From Polytrichum commune (taxonomy: Eukaryota > Streptophyta > Polytrichopsida > Polytrichales > Polytrichaceae), in assembly GCA_950295325.1 (NCBI GenBank), contig OX485803.1:22012001-22076000 (forward strand): 64,000 nt of DNA, in the 5' to 3' direction. Under the pieces are notes generated by a model. It was not told the origin of the DNA, searched no databases, and saw only the letters and a list, made by a program, of their open reading frames with translations. The position numbers and the translations under genes are program-made. Of the stretch, positions 1-11,770 are shown one piece after another; position 1 is the first letter of the stretch; every line of letters begins with the position of its first letter.

Positions 1-310
1 TTTCTCGGATGGGTGACCTTCCTAGCGCTTGAATGCGCTTGAATTCCAATGCACCCTACCACCTATGGTCCACCCAATCATGGTTGGAGTATCCAGGTGA
101 ACCAGATGTTTTTCAGGGAAGATAGGTGCAGACCGGCTTGTCCACGTCCGTTTCAAGGTGTTCACCTTTGAAAAGGCAAATAGTCTTGGGGGGCCTAATT
201 CTCATCGTCCCCGTTTCGGGATTGCATATAGACTTAGACTTCCTCGAAGATGAAGCAACACAATAACTCACACCGGTGGCAATATCGCAGCCATCTTTCT
301 TTCTTCTTTT
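1..310. repeat. Dispersed repeat, copy 1 (second copy near 34,680-35,030)
   Basis: This segment resembles 34,680-35,030 along its length. Shared blocks in the same order are GGATGGGTGA, ATGGTCCA(C/T)CCAATCAT, GGGAGATAGGTG, TTTGAAAAG and GAAGATG(A/G)AGCAACAC. Both copies are diverged and no terminal inverted repeats or target duplications are visible. The left end may lie outside the window. Nothing here looks coding. Confidence 0.6.
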
Positions 311-652
311 CACAAGCAATTTCCCAATGCCAAGATAGTACTTGCTATTACAAGCTCCGAACAACCATTAATTGCTCGTGGTCCCAATTGTGCCACCAAC
401 AAATCTGAGTAACAACGTATCAATTTTTTAACTTCGTGAATATTGCCACTCCTAAATAGACCCTGTAGTGCACAAAAGCACTCCAAATCGATATCCTGTT
501 TACAGATGTCTAGCAAAAACCCTCTTCTTGATGTGATTTTGAGTAGCTGCCTGTTAGAACGTCTTTCAACGCACCCCTCACCCTTCCCTTCAGGAATTCT
601 TGAGCTCCGAGTGGAAATACAGCTAACATGTTCGCTCTGAGTGAATCGCCAT
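310..652 (-). other. Unrecognised open frame of about 114 codons
   Basis: Read on the minus strand, one frame stays open from a TGA near 652 to a TGA at 310-312. It has no ATG at its beginning. The translation includes GFLLDICKQDIDLECF and HEVKKLIRCYSDLLVAQLG, which look protein-like but match no family I recognise. It lies on the same strand as, and downstream of, the importin first exon, so it could sit in that gene's long first intron, be a decayed element, or be chance. Function unknown. Confidence 0.15.
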
Positions 653-864
653 CAAAGCACACGAATGCTGATGATCACCAGAGATATGTTCGATAAGTTC
701 TGAAGCTATCGAGCAATCGAAACTAATTTAGTCACCTGGCCACTTGGATAGGTAGCAATGTGGCACCAAGTAGTAACACGTGATGATAGTCGGTAAAAAC
801 CAATGAACAACGACATGTTAAGTAACATCACACTACTCACTTTCATCACAAATCGCTTGATTAC

Positions 865-1065
865 CTGTAAAGCCTGGATCATTTTGAGCACAAGCGTATC
901 GGCATGGCGTTGCTTGCAGTAGTTGAAGAGCTGCTCAGCCTGGCCTCGCTGATCGTTCATAGGACTCATGAGCTGGCCAACCAGCGCTTCCAGAGACGCC
1001 ACTCCATCTCCTGCCAACACCAACGTCACCTGCGCATCCATGGCTTGCCCCGCCCCTGCATCCAT
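865..1065 (-). CDS. IMB3: Importin-5/IMB3-like karyopherin beta, first coding exon (partial gene)
   Basis: The 67 codons from the ATG at 1063-1065 end in CAG followed by a GT donor (GTAATC) at 864-863, phase 0. The peptide contains EALVGQLMSPMNDQRGQAEQ (residues 27-46), then LFNYCKQ and a DTLVLK segment. This matches the N-terminal HEAT repeat of plant importin-5 homologues (Arabidopsis IMB3/KETCH1) as I recall them. These importin-beta receptors carry cargo such as ribosomal proteins through nuclear pores and release it on Ran-GTP. No second exon is visible in the remaining 864 bases, so the first intron is longer than that, or this is an isolated exon fragment. The ATG was chosen because it opens the conserved N-terminal segment; a second in-frame ATG follows at codon 9. 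A telo-box and a TGACGT array lie upstream. Family call fairly confident, intactness unknown. Confidence 0.65.
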
Positions 1066-1419
1066 CGCCAAGTCTCACCAGAATCCTCTACAGCCAAACC
1101 GAGACCACCGCCAATCCACTGCCGATTGGCGCTTGACTCCGCAACCTCCCCGATCGATCCTCGGAATTCCACCAACCCCGATCCCTCCACGCCCGAGGTC
1201 CCGCGAAACAACAAAATTCGCTCAAATCTCTTCCCTGTGGAGAATTCAACGAGATCATCAAAAAATCATCGATACACCGATACATGATATCAGCCGATCG
1301 TCCGGCACAGCAGAACTCATCCAAAACCTGGAAGACCTCGATCTTTGCCACAACATGCACGCTTGGCTTCGATCTTTGCACATGACCAAAATGCAATCAA
1401 GATACATAACCACAACGCT

Positions 1420-1451
1420 AATCACGTCATAATCACGTCATATTCACGTCA
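1420..1451 (-). promoter_or_regulatory. Three TGACGT motifs at 11-bp spacing
   Basis: ACGTCA occurs at 1424-1429, 1435-1440 and 1446-1451, each in the setting ATCACGTCA or TTCACGTCA. On the minus strand these are TGACGTGA, the as-1/TGA-bZIP core. They lie about 360-390 bp upstream of the importin start codon, on one face of the helix. Their regulatory role is inference. Confidence 0.4.
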
Positions 1452-1698
1452 TAATCAGGTGTTAATCAAAATTCAGGAGCCACGATCAGGAACAGAGTGA
1501 TGATGATGAGGAACCTTGGAGCTCATGAAAGGAAGCTGAGGTGCCGGAAGGCGTTGGAGACGCTTCTTGGATGACAAAATCCTCGAAGCCCCGAAACCGG
1601 AGTGGCGGTTTGGCACATAGAGGAGGTGCCAGGGGCGGGAGGCAGAGGCGGTGAGGGAAGGAGGGAGGGGAAGCTTCAGTAATGCGGCTAGGTGAGAA

Positions 1699-1707
1699 TT
1701 AGGGTTT
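1699..1707 (-). promoter_or_regulatory. Telo-box (AAACCCTAA)
   Basis: The minus strand reads AAACCCTAA, the plant telo-box common near transcription starts of translation and growth genes. It sits in a GC-rich, purine-biased stretch (about 1,490-1,720) about 640 bp upstream of the importin ATG. Confidence 0.4.
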
Positions 1708-2297
1708 GGCGCTCTCCCAGGTGCTCCGCTCTTTGTAATTTTAGTTACTCCACTTGGCTTCCTTGTTTTCCCAACTTGTACCTTGATGCCTCTTGCAATC
1801 TCTGAGTAGGCTGTCGCAAGGCCACTGGGTTAAGGTAAGTACAGCAGCCACTTTACCAGTGTGGTAAGTTTTTAGTTGCCACTGGGTTGGTAACAGCAAC
1901 GACACTAAAATAAGTAGTCCCACTAGCTTAGTGTGGGTTACCATTTGGAGTTACAAGATTTTATAGTTTTTTTAATCAATAATATCATTTTCTACCACGT
2001 AAGTTATTTCATGTTCCTTGACGTGCATATTTGAAGTGGTTGTTTGTCTTATCTAATTAAAACACGACAACCGCTGCATATGACAAAGAGGGAGCCCATT
2101 CATCCAATGTATAAACCCTAAAATAGCATGCATCCCGGATGTTATTATTTGGTGTTTATTTGATATATGAATCAATTTTGAAGACCTCAAATGAATCTAG
2201 TTCAAGCCATTCGAAATGAATAAGCCATAAACCTATATTAAGGGGTTAAGTTTTATGTTAGATGGATGAGAGGGATGCATGTATGTGATAGTTCCCT

Positions 2298-2554
2298 CTC
2301 CCTCCAAATGGCTACACACTAATTATGACTTATTTAATGCACTTTAGCTCTTTGGTGAATTATGGGTTCATTTATCATTTACCCTTTGCAATTGGTAACC
2401 CACACTAATTGTGACTATGTAGTGTACTTAAGCGGTGTGGTGGATATCTAGGTTCATTTATCATTTACCCCCTCCAAATGGTAACCCACACTAATTGTGA
2501 CTATGTAGTGTACTTTAGCGGTGTGGTGAATTTCTAGGTCCATTTATCATTTAA
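2298..2554. repeat. Three tandem copies of an 85-bp unit
   Basis: Units begin near 2,298, 2,383 and 2,469. Each contains CACACTAATT(A/G)TGACT, a TAGTGTACTT-type block and GTTCATTTATCATTTA. The second and third units are the more similar. The array runs straight into a C12 tract at 2,555-2,566. Confidence 0.7.
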
Positions 2555-3359
2555 CCCCCCCCCCCCTCCTTCGGCTTGGAGGGGTTAATAATGATTGAGC
2601 ACTGCAATGGGGGCTTACTTACACATGGGCCGGTCGACAAGTTGCTTTCACGAATCCCACTAACTTAGTAGTAGGGTTTAGTGTGGCCCACACACCACTC
2701 TATAACTTAAGTGGTGGTAGATTAGAAGCAAAGGCTTGTCCGTATGTGCAAATAATAGCCCGGCCCACTAATGTCTTGGTGCAATGTGCGGGGCCTCACT
2801 TAATTTCGGAGTACGGCTTTGTAAATCAACCAATGTGGATGGGATAGGTGGCGAGGATTCGGGGCACCCATCCATGTACTTAAGTTGAAGATTGAGAGTG
2901 TTGGGAACCTCCTCCGGATTCGGAGTTTCCTTCTTTTAGCATGTGTGACGTTGGAATCAACATTAGAGGATCCCGAATTAGTGTGGTGAGATTGCATTGG
3001 GAGAAACACATACATCACTTCCAAGGGGTAGGTTTTAATTGGAGCCCCTTGACACGTGTGCCCACAATTCGTAAGCTTGGATGGATGTTTATCATTGGTC
3101 CGTACATGGGGAGCTCTTCAAACTCATGTAAATATGTGGTGAAATCACCTAGAGCTTTTATATATATACATTCATAAATGAATATTCATATATATATATC
3201 ATGCGGTTCTATTGTGGACATTTCCAAACCCACGTGTGCATTTGACGGTTGGACCGGATCAAAGATCGTCCCGTATGGCTAGCAATAGAGAATCATGTAA
3301 GTTTAAAATTCTAAGAAGTCAAAGCGGAGATTCTCTTCCTCCTTAAGTGGTCATATACT

Positions 3360-3379
3360 CCCCCCCCCCCCCCCCCCCC
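3360..3379. repeat. Homopolymer C20 tract
   Basis: Twenty consecutive C residues interrupt AT-rich DNA. Shorter G or C runs occur at 2,555-2,566, 15,521-15,530, 43,790-43,801, 48,654-48,667 and 58,086-58,101. Confidence 0.9.
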
Positions 3380-3388
3380 TCCCACCCA

Positions 3389-3504
3389 TTGAGCCTACGA
3401 TGGTTTACATATTTTGAGCACATAATCCAATTTCACAATAGCACACATGTTTTCGGTGTCTTAAAGTACAACCTTTCCATATACCACTCGAGTGTATGTG
3501 ACCC
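3389..3504 (-). repeat. R1 dispersed repeat, reverse copy
   Basis: Reverse-oriented copy of the family whose plus-strand form starts GACACCTATATTTGAGTGGT. Here the diagnostic end reads ATACCACTCGAGTGTATGTG near 3,481-3,500, with TTTGAGCACATAATCC near 3,413. Confidence 0.5.
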
Positions 3505-3651
3505 ATTGAGAAAAAAACAACCTTAAATGCGTTACACCTTTTTGAAAGACAACATATTAAGTATGGATTAAAATGCACATCTTGTAAATTAAGTGAGATA
3601 AGTGATTATTATCACCACCAACACAAACAAAAAGACACACGCACACACATG

Positions 3652-3995
3652 CACACAAACTCATAATCGTAGAAACGGTGATGAGAAACCATAGAAGTTT
3701 GCATCATGCACACAAACTCGTAACTCTGGAAATGGTGATGAGAAACCATAGAAGTTTGCATCAAGCACACAAACTCGTAATCATAGAAACGGTGATAAGA
3801 AACCATAGAAGTTTGTATCATGCACTCAAACTCGAAATCATAGAAATGGTGACGAGAAACCATAAGAAGTTTGCATCATGTACACAAACCTGTAATCATA
3901 AAAATGGTGATGAGAAACCATAAGAAGTTTGCATCATGCACACAAACTTGTAATCGTAGAAACGGTGATGAGAAACCATAAGAAGTTTGCATCCC
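3652..3995. repeat. Minisatellite, six copies of a 57-58 bp unit
   Basis: Each unit contains GTGATGAGAAACCATA(A)GAAG, TTTGCATCATG and ACACAAACTCGTAATC. Unit starts fall near 3,672, 3,729, 3,786, 3,843, 3,901 and 3,959. The first periods are 57 bp, later ones 58 bp because of one extra A. Because 57 is a multiple of three, spurious repetitive reading frames run through it. Confidence 0.9.
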
Positions 3996-3999
3996 GGTA

Positions 4000-5672
4000 A
4001 TAGTAGGGTTCTAGTATGAAGTGACCGAGATAAGATGGAATAGGTGCATGAGTGTCTAGGTGGACTTGCGTGTGTTACAATTTCACGGCAATTTGTTACG
4101 TCATGTTTACACCACGGGCTTGTGGCGAGCAAACGAACCTTGGTTTTGGGTGGATGGTTGGAATTGGTGCGGAAGCCAACATGAGGTGCCGTGGGCCAAG
4201 TTGGGGAAAAACAATAATAAGTGGTATTCCCATGTGCCTAAGTATAGGAAGAGTTTGGTGGTTTTGCTTCAAACTAGAGGGTGAGGACCGGACTCTCGAG
4301 TCCATGCATTTCGTCCAAAAAAGGGGGGACCAACCTCGGGATAAAGCTCCTTAAAGTTGGGGGCAAAGGCCAAAAGTCTTTTCACCTTGGCCCACCATGG
4401 GCTAGACAAAGAACAATGTAGTTTTAAAATGGAAAGAGAGATTCAACCCTCCGGTGTCTTATCGTGGAGAAGAGTCACATCAGTCACGTACATAGATCAA
4501 GACAAGTGTAACTTTTCAAACATTGAAGGGTATAGCATTCTAGTAATATCATGCTTACACTAGGGCTAATCACCACTCCTTGGCAGCGGAGGAGTCCCTT
4601 TTGATAGGGAAAGTTAATATCTTTCCCTAACGTACTGCTATTGATAAAACAAAATTTGTCTAACTTTTAGTAAAGGTCCATTCACACTTGACTTTAGGTA
4701 ATGCCCAATGCTTAGCCTAAAATTGGGCAATAAAATCGAAACCACCACCGTTCACACCGCAAACAAGTTAAGTCAAGATATTCTCCAATGCATGTTATTT
4801 TGGGCATTTAACTTACCTTTTTCCTACACCTGCTCAACATTTTAGCCTCATCAATGCCACCTATGCTGGGCTTTCTTCGCCAATTCACATGTCTTCCTAG
4901 ATAGTGTTTATCTATCTACACATTTAGACCTCTATTGCTGACACCTCCCACGACCCAAACACATGGAGCCTTTGAAACATATTCACAACAACTCACATTA
5001 ACTTCTTCTCTTCACATTTGTGCATCAAACATATTACCTTCAACATCGTTGCCCACCAAAATTATTACGTGTGTTGCCCCCACATCAAAAAAACTAACTC
5101 AATTTTGGTGCAAATTTGGTGTTCTTCGCCCTCCTTGAATCCGTATATTCAAAGCCCTCTCACCCTTGTTGATGAATCACAACTCTCACACAACCTAGAC
5201 CCAATGCTTACATTGCCCACCCTTCGTGATCAATTGCTCCAACAATTGCTCACATTGTCACACTCTTTCAAATCTCACTCTATGCCTCATTTCACTAAGC
5301 TCTACCATGTGTCTCTTTGACCAATTCCTTATGTTCAAGGTCCCATCCCAAACTATGTATAATCCCCTCCCGATTTCCAAACAAATCAAAGCTAGTTCGT
5401 GGATTTTGAAAGCCCCAAAGGAATTCCATAAAATCACCTTGTGTCGAAATGCCTATAAATATTTGTAATCTTAGCTTTGGTGCAACAATTCCTCTATTGC
5501 ATAAAAACACCCCGTCTCAACCCTAACACTTGGATTGCTCCAAATAGGATTGGTGACATTGAATATCATGTTTAGAGTAGTAGGTCCATTGCTTTGGTAA
5601 CAATGAGTTTGAATGACATGAACTTGCAAGAATATAAGAGTGAGTTAAAATCAATGAACATGGACAACCAAA
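4000..5672. other. Gene-free stretch
   Basis: No splice-linked coding pattern, RNA gene or clear terminal repeats were recognised. A 75-codon frame at 4,060-4,284 (plus, no ATG) has tryptophan-rich text such as WFWVDGWNWCG, but I could not place it in a family. Confidence 0.3.
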
Positions 5673-5995
5673 CACTACACTATATAGGATATTTAATGTT
5701 TGATAACATTTTATGTTGTTACCACCCTACCCTCTTCAACACTACTTTTTAATTTTTGGACAATTACTGTTAAAAGATACGCTAGAAGATATGTTGGAAT
5801 TCTTCTTTTATCATTGTTGATTTTTTTTCATGTCCTTACTAACACTAAATTCAAACATGTAACTTCCACATATTACCATAGTGATATTTAGTGTTTGAGT
5901 TTACAGTTAAGGTTACGTACTTTCATAGGATTATTGATATTTAGTGCATGAGTTCATATTTAGTGTATCAAACACTATATATCCTATTTAGTGTG
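5673..5995. mobile_element. MITE-like element with about 29-bp inverted ends
   Basis: The left end has ACACTATATAGGATATTTAA followed by TGTTTGATA. The reverse complement of the right end reads ACACTAAATAGGATATATAG followed by TGTTTGATA. The interior is AT-rich and non-coding. No target duplication could be fixed. The ends resemble those of the R3 family, which also use CACTAAATA palindromes. Confidence 0.5.
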
Positions 5996-5999
5996 CTTA

Positions 6000-8900
6000 C
6001 AAATGAGTTGCCCGAGTTTGAGAAATACTTAGTTGAAGTTAAAAAAACATAACATAATTGGCAATAACTTTAGAAAAACCAAAATATCCTAATAAGCAAC
6101 CAATCAACTCTAGTAAAATAAGGTACATGCTTCTAACTCAAAGCAATAGTCTTATATACCAAAGGAAGCTATACAACCCATAGTATGAGAACCAAACTAT
6201 GTGGAGTCCCATACAAGAGGCGATTCACTACTACTAGTAGTAGGATTAACGTCTTTAGTGGAAATTTGGGATTGAACTTTCATTCCAAGATTCAAAACAC
6301 TCTCTGTATATAAAATATAGGGCACTCACAACTTCCCCATGCTTGATTGTTGCAAGGTGGGCATTGTTTGCAGCAAGTCGTTCTTGTTCATAGATGCGCA
6401 TGTCGTCGTTTGCTCCACAAATAAGTTCAGTTGGACCTCCACCTTGTTTGACTCCATCTCATTTGTAGCATTTGTCATCTCCTTCATTTGGTGCGCAATG
6501 GAGTCCACAAAGGATTTGATAGGCTCTAGGAGGGCGGTATGAGTTCCCAATGAGGTCCGCCTTATGTTGGTGTAACTAACTCCTTCTTTGCTCGCGTCTA
6601 TGGCAACACTCTCAAGCACATACCTCTCACCTTCGGCAACACTTTGGTTTTTCAACTCTCACCTTTGCTAGCGCTTTGAAGCACATACCTTTCGCCTTCG
6701 GCAACATTAATCTCAACCCTCACCTTCATGAACACTCTTAGTTAGCTTTTTGCCTTCGGCAACAACTTACGTTCTCAACTCTCGGGTCATCGCAACACTA
6801 TTAGTTATCCTTTGCCATCACTACACTAGCCAACTTAGAAGGAAATTGAGTTGTATGTTCGGAATGCATAGTGTTGAGTTTAAGTTGGGTGAAGCAATGG
6901 CCGTTGGCATGAAAGCACTATGGAGTAGGCCGTGTGCTACTATTGGGAGTTGTTATGTAAATCCTTCATTTGGCCCAAGGATAGCTAAGAATTGTCGCCG
7001 CCAATTAGGTGGTTGCAATCATGCGGTCTTAGAGTCCCTACTATTGTTGCGCACTTGAAGGTAACTATGGCAACCTCGATTATTGGGAAAATAAAGTTTG
7101 GTCTTAGCCGTTGCCACCTAGGACTACCATCTAGCTTTGGGACAAAATATTACGTTGGTGTGAACTAGTTGTAAGTAGGCACATGTATTAGCCTACGATT
7201 GAATAAGATAAAGTCAGGTTTGAAGGGGCTTTAACCTCATTGGATGTAATGTGCTGCAATTTCTCCCATTCACGGCAATGCATACAAAAATATAACCTCC
7301 TATCAAGCTGGAAACTCTCCTAGTGCTTTGGGCCAGTTGTTGGTCCTAGTGTGAGCATGCGATAAGTTGTCATTTTAGATAACTAACAACTGTGAAATTT
7401 GATGATGTTGTATTGAGTGCATGCATTAAACTTGAGAAAAACATTTGAGGATCGAAATACGTGTCACATAAATCTCTAAAGACGTTTGAACCCATTGGAT
7501 TGGGTAAGTTAAATCCCATGAAACAAATAGCTCGAAATGTACCTTTGTGTTGCTTTGCACTACACCCCACTACAACCCAAATTGAGTAGGTAGCACATTT
7601 GATGTGGGGTAGTTTGGGTTTCCTTTGCAACATCCTAGTCTTCACCATACTTGATTAAAAACACTAGCAAAATGGTTAGGTGTGGCATTTTAAAGTGTAT
7701 TTCAAAACAACATAAAATTATTGTGTTATTCGGTCTCTTATGAGGCATTATATTTGTGTGCTCAAAAGTTGCAAATGTATCTTACAATGACATGTTTGAC
7801 CCAAAGTACATAATTAAGAACCCCATCTTCATGTTATCTAGTTGGCATCTAGCTTCATTGGTTATGATAAATCGTGTGGACATATGTATAGTGTGACTTA
7901 CCTTCGCCAACCTTTGTCTTGTGGGCCACATTATCCACCAACGCACAAGAAAATGGTGTGTAACCCTAGCACACTTGTCATGCCAACATGATATAAACTA
8001 GGAGTTCATAATATTTGGATTTAAGCATGAATTTTGGACAATTCCAACCACCAGTATGATGTACACTAGATCGCAAAATTATATATATATATGGTGGTTG
8101 GCGCACATGGAATACAACCATTCGAAGTTGTGATTGTTGTGTTATTGTTTTTGTTGTTGTCATTTGATATTTTGGTCCCTACAAATGCACATTCTTATTA
8201 TTTACGAACAAGTGGTTTGTCCGAATGTACTTAAATGTCAGTTATATCCACTTTTCTCCCCCCCTTCCCAAACACATGTTGGAAGTCTTTCAAATGAAAC
8301 TAATTATAAGTCCAATAACATTAATATAACTACACACATGCCTTTGTTGTTGAAAGTTGCAGGCATTTAAGTAGTGTGCACCCGAGGTGCACTCACAATA
8401 TTATCTTCAAGGATTTTAGTGTGGCATTGAGCTTGATAGTGTGGCCCACAATATTTATCATAATCAAAGTAGTTATCATGTAGATGGGTAAATGCTAAGT
8501 AAACTATAAATGGGTTATAATTTATAATCGCATGGAGGTGTATTTTTTTATTGGAAATATAATTCTAAAGAACATTGATATAATTAGCACACATTAAATA
8601 AAATTTATAAATGAAAAAGAACTAACTTAGGAAATTATGACAATATCAAACAAAAAGTTACAACTTTGCGTAACTCCCAAAAAAATGCTCACATAATAAT
8701 CACATGTTACTTGGTGTGGATGAGAGTGACAACAAAGCCCTCTTTACACAACTGTAGCTCTCTAGCAGCTTGGGCATAACTTAATTAATTTTAAAGGTGC
8801 CTAAAAATATGAGAAAGTAATTTCGTTGAGTGTCCAAAAAAATTAGCACTCAAAGAGTGCTTAAAATCACAATAATGCAAGTGAAATTCATTGGAATTCA

Positions 8901-10348
8901 ACAAAATAGTATCAAATGACTTCAGAACCCTGACATACAAGTAAAAGACAAACTTTAGGGTAAGGAATGTTGGTGAAGGGAAGTGTTTACTAGGTTAATC
9001 ATAGTCGCCATTGATGAAATTAGGAAAACCATCCATGAATTATAGAAATGACTTGGATGAATGTCTAACTTATTTTAAATTACTTCTTGAATATGCCCAA
9101 TTTTAGATTATTATTTTATGAGCTGCCTAACTTACTTTTGCACTTTGATTAATTATTAGGTAAAAAGGTGCCCAAGCTGCTATAGAGCTATGGTATAGAG
9201 GTTGAGAACTCAAAAACAAAGGGCATGAGGGAATGAGCATTCACATAGTAAACAAGTAAAGCACATAGTACTTATTGTTGGGGAGCTAGAAAAAAGGAGT
9301 GTTGTCATTGGTAGAGAGCTTAAGAAAAAGGACCCTTCACATGCGAGTTCATTCGGGTGCACTTTACACTCGAGCTTCTTTGGACTTACAAAGCTTCGAT
9401 GGCATCTTGGTGGATCCCATAAGGAAACGTATATGACAAGCTCCTCATAAATTTGAGAAACTCTTTGATTAAAAACCTACGTGACTCCTCATGGAGGTCG
9501 ATTAGGAATGTCAAAGTATAGTTCAAGCTCTCATTTTCTAGCCCCAAGCCATTGGGCTTCCAAACATTGTTAGGCTTTGTTAAGTAGTGCAGTTTCCCCT
9601 TTAATATCTCACTTTGAGCTTATGCACTTTACACTTGCTCACACTATGGAGAGCTCAACCAATCATGAAGCTTTCAATAGTTTGAGATTTGATTTGGGGG
9701 CAAGGACCTCAAGATATTGTACCATGTGGGTGTGCAAAAGTATATTCAACGAGAGTTTGACTTACGAAATATACATATGGGATGGGCATTGTTTTGTCTA
9801 TGTTTGTAGAAATCAATGAAGAAGTATGAATTTTGAGGGAGAAGTAAGTTTACCTTGAAGTCCCCCTAAGCCACGAGGCTTTGGACAAAAGCTTGTCAAA
9901 TCCAAATATCAAGCTCCTTAAAGTGCAAGATTCACAAAGATGAAATTGCTCCAATTCTATTGTGAGGCCACATTGCCAAATTGGTTGATATATTGATTCA
10001 CTGGAGGACAACTATAAAGTGGGCTTACATTATAAACAATCATAGCACAAGTATTGGGATGTATTACGTATTTGGGGAAGCTCGGCCTTTGATTTGTTTT
10101 GTTTGGGTACACAACACCTTGACTGGACATGATTTTGGTGTTGACGAGATGACAACAAGATGACCTTCCTTTGGAACTTCAAAACATCATCAACCCATAA
10201 GTATCATAATTTGGCACCTATTTGTAAGTGTCGTCGTCTGGGTGATTTTGGGTTTGCATGAACAATTTATGTTTTTGATAGGTAACCTCAACCATTCCCA
10301 AATCAAACCCTCGTGTTTTGGCACAATATTACTTATTGCAAACACCGC

Positions 10349-10349
<1 letters not shown>
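6000..10349. other. Gene-free, AT-rich stretch
   Basis: Several open frames of 60-109 codons occur (for example minus 6,326-6,655 and plus 9,577-9,819), but none shows a recognised domain, splice-linked partner or clear codon structure. Part of 5,995-6,060 resembles one end of the R2 family (TTACAAATGAG then GTTGAAGTT). I see nothing else definite. Confidence 0.3.

Positions 10350-10400
<51 letters not shown>
10350..10400. repeat. (CAA)17 microsatellite
   Basis: Perfect trinucleotide tract of 51 bp; no coding frame is supported around it. Confidence 0.95.
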
Positions 10401-10526
10401 GGTCCTTACCATTGTTGAGTTGTGATACCCATAATAGTTTGACCAAAAAAATTGGTCTTTGAAGACCCTATGTAAACATATTTATTAAAAAGTTATTGGA
10501 ATTCTTAACATCATAATAGGTTCGAA

Positions 10527-10615
10527 CATAACATGATTCAAGATTGAATGTGGGGAATATTTGGGAATAATGTTAATCCCATAGAACATTGTTATGGATC
10601 TGAACAATGTCATGA
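10527..10615. repeat. Diverged relative of the 46,026-46,181 hairpin element
   Basis: The right arm reads AGAACATTGTTATGGATCTG, then AACAATGTCATG, close to the right arm at 46,150-46,181. The left arm begins CATAACATGATTCAAG. The arms no longer pair perfectly. Confidence 0.5.
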
Positions 10616-10992
10616 GGACGTACCTTAAAGTTGTGATTATTCATCACCTTGATGGTCTTGAATTGCGATTGTGAGGTGGGGTCTTGGCTTATCCAACATC
10701 TAGGGTTACACAGTCATCTTTACTAAAGTAGTACTCGGTCTTTGCCAGGTACTTGGTTTTTGGTACTATGTCTCTAGGGTTTTGTCTTTTGAGCATGGAG
10801 TAACTTAAAGGCCTTGCCTATTGGATGCATTGTATTCCTTGCAGACGAAATGGAAAAGCTCGTGGTTTATGATGTTTTCTAAAACCACTAACACATATCT
10901 AACTTATATACACAAGCCACCTAATTGAATCAAAATAAACACAAATATAATACTACTTAGGGTATGCTAACCTTGATCGAGCACTAGTCTTA

Positions 10993-11770
10993 TGCAAACA
11001 CCTATAGTTGTGAGGCATATGCTTAGGGCCGGTTCACACTATGGCCAAACTTCGAGAGGAGAAGCGTTTGGACCAATGAAAAAGCAAAAATGTCCAAAGT
11101 CCGTCCTCTCGGCCTTCACACTAGAGGCCGAAGTCCAAAGGATGTTGCCTCCAAAAGAGCCTAGGTGGCAACACTTTTAGGAAGTTATGGCGCCAAGAGT
11201 TCGGCCTCTCGAGCAAAGTTTGGGTTGAGCAAAATGCTCGACCCAAACTTCCGTCGAGAGGCCGAACTTTTTTTTCATTAGAATATCAATCATTGACAAG
11301 ATCTTGACCATTAGATTGGAGGGGTTATTTTGAGCAAGGAATAAAGTGGGATGCTCCTTTGGGTTTGGACTTTGGGCTCGGCCTTTAGAGGCTTCACACT
11401 ATGGTTGTCCAAGTCGAGAGGCCGTGGGAGTTCATGGCCAAAGGTTAGGACTTTGGGCTTAGCCTTTGGAGGCTTCACACTATGCCCGGCCAAAGGCTCC
11501 ACTTACTATATTTTATTGACTATTTTCAGCTCATTTCTTTGGACTCTCAACAAAGTTTGGTCACTCAATCCCACGGCCTCTCGACTTCGACGGCCATAGT
11601 GTGAACCGGCCCTTAGGCTTTCATTTAAGAACATACACATAAAAAAGGACACGTATTACGATGAGATTAAATTACGTGCTCGAAACAAGGACATCGTTTT
11701 AGGTTCAATATTTAACACAATTGGAGATATCTATGTTATAGTTTTAAGAGAAGGAAGAATCTTCAATATA
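10993..11770 (+). repeat. R1 dispersed repeat copy split by a MITE
   Basis: 10,997-11,025 (ACACCTATAGTTGTGAGGCA) continues after the MITE at 11,613 (CTTTCATTTAAGAACATACA, then AAAAAAGGACACG). Joined, this order matches the uninterrupted R1 copies at 13,998 and 15,020, so the MITE arrived later. Confidence 0.6.
11026..11612. mobile_element. Tourist-like (PIF/Harbinger-type) MITE, copy A
   Basis: Terminal inverted repeats are GGGCCGGTTCACACTATGGC at the left and its reverse complement at the right, flanked by TTA on both sides (11,023-11,025 and 11,613-11,615). A 3-bp TTA/TAA duplication with G-rich ends is the Tourist signature. The interior has a strong local palindrome near 11,196-11,270 (TCGGCCTCTCG arms) and further GGCTTCACACTATG sub-repeats. 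No transposase is present. Length 587 bp. Confidence 0.8.

Noticed and set aside
3612-3923. Repetitive frames of 81-83 codons
   Set aside because: Artefact of a 57-bp minisatellite, period divisible by three.
4060-4284. 75-codon tryptophan-rich plus frame
   Set aside because: No ATG, no family match, no supporting exon nearby; kept only as a note.
10350-10400. CRISPR-like regular repeat
   Set aside because: Simple (CAA)17 microsatellite without spacers; the genome is eukaryotic.
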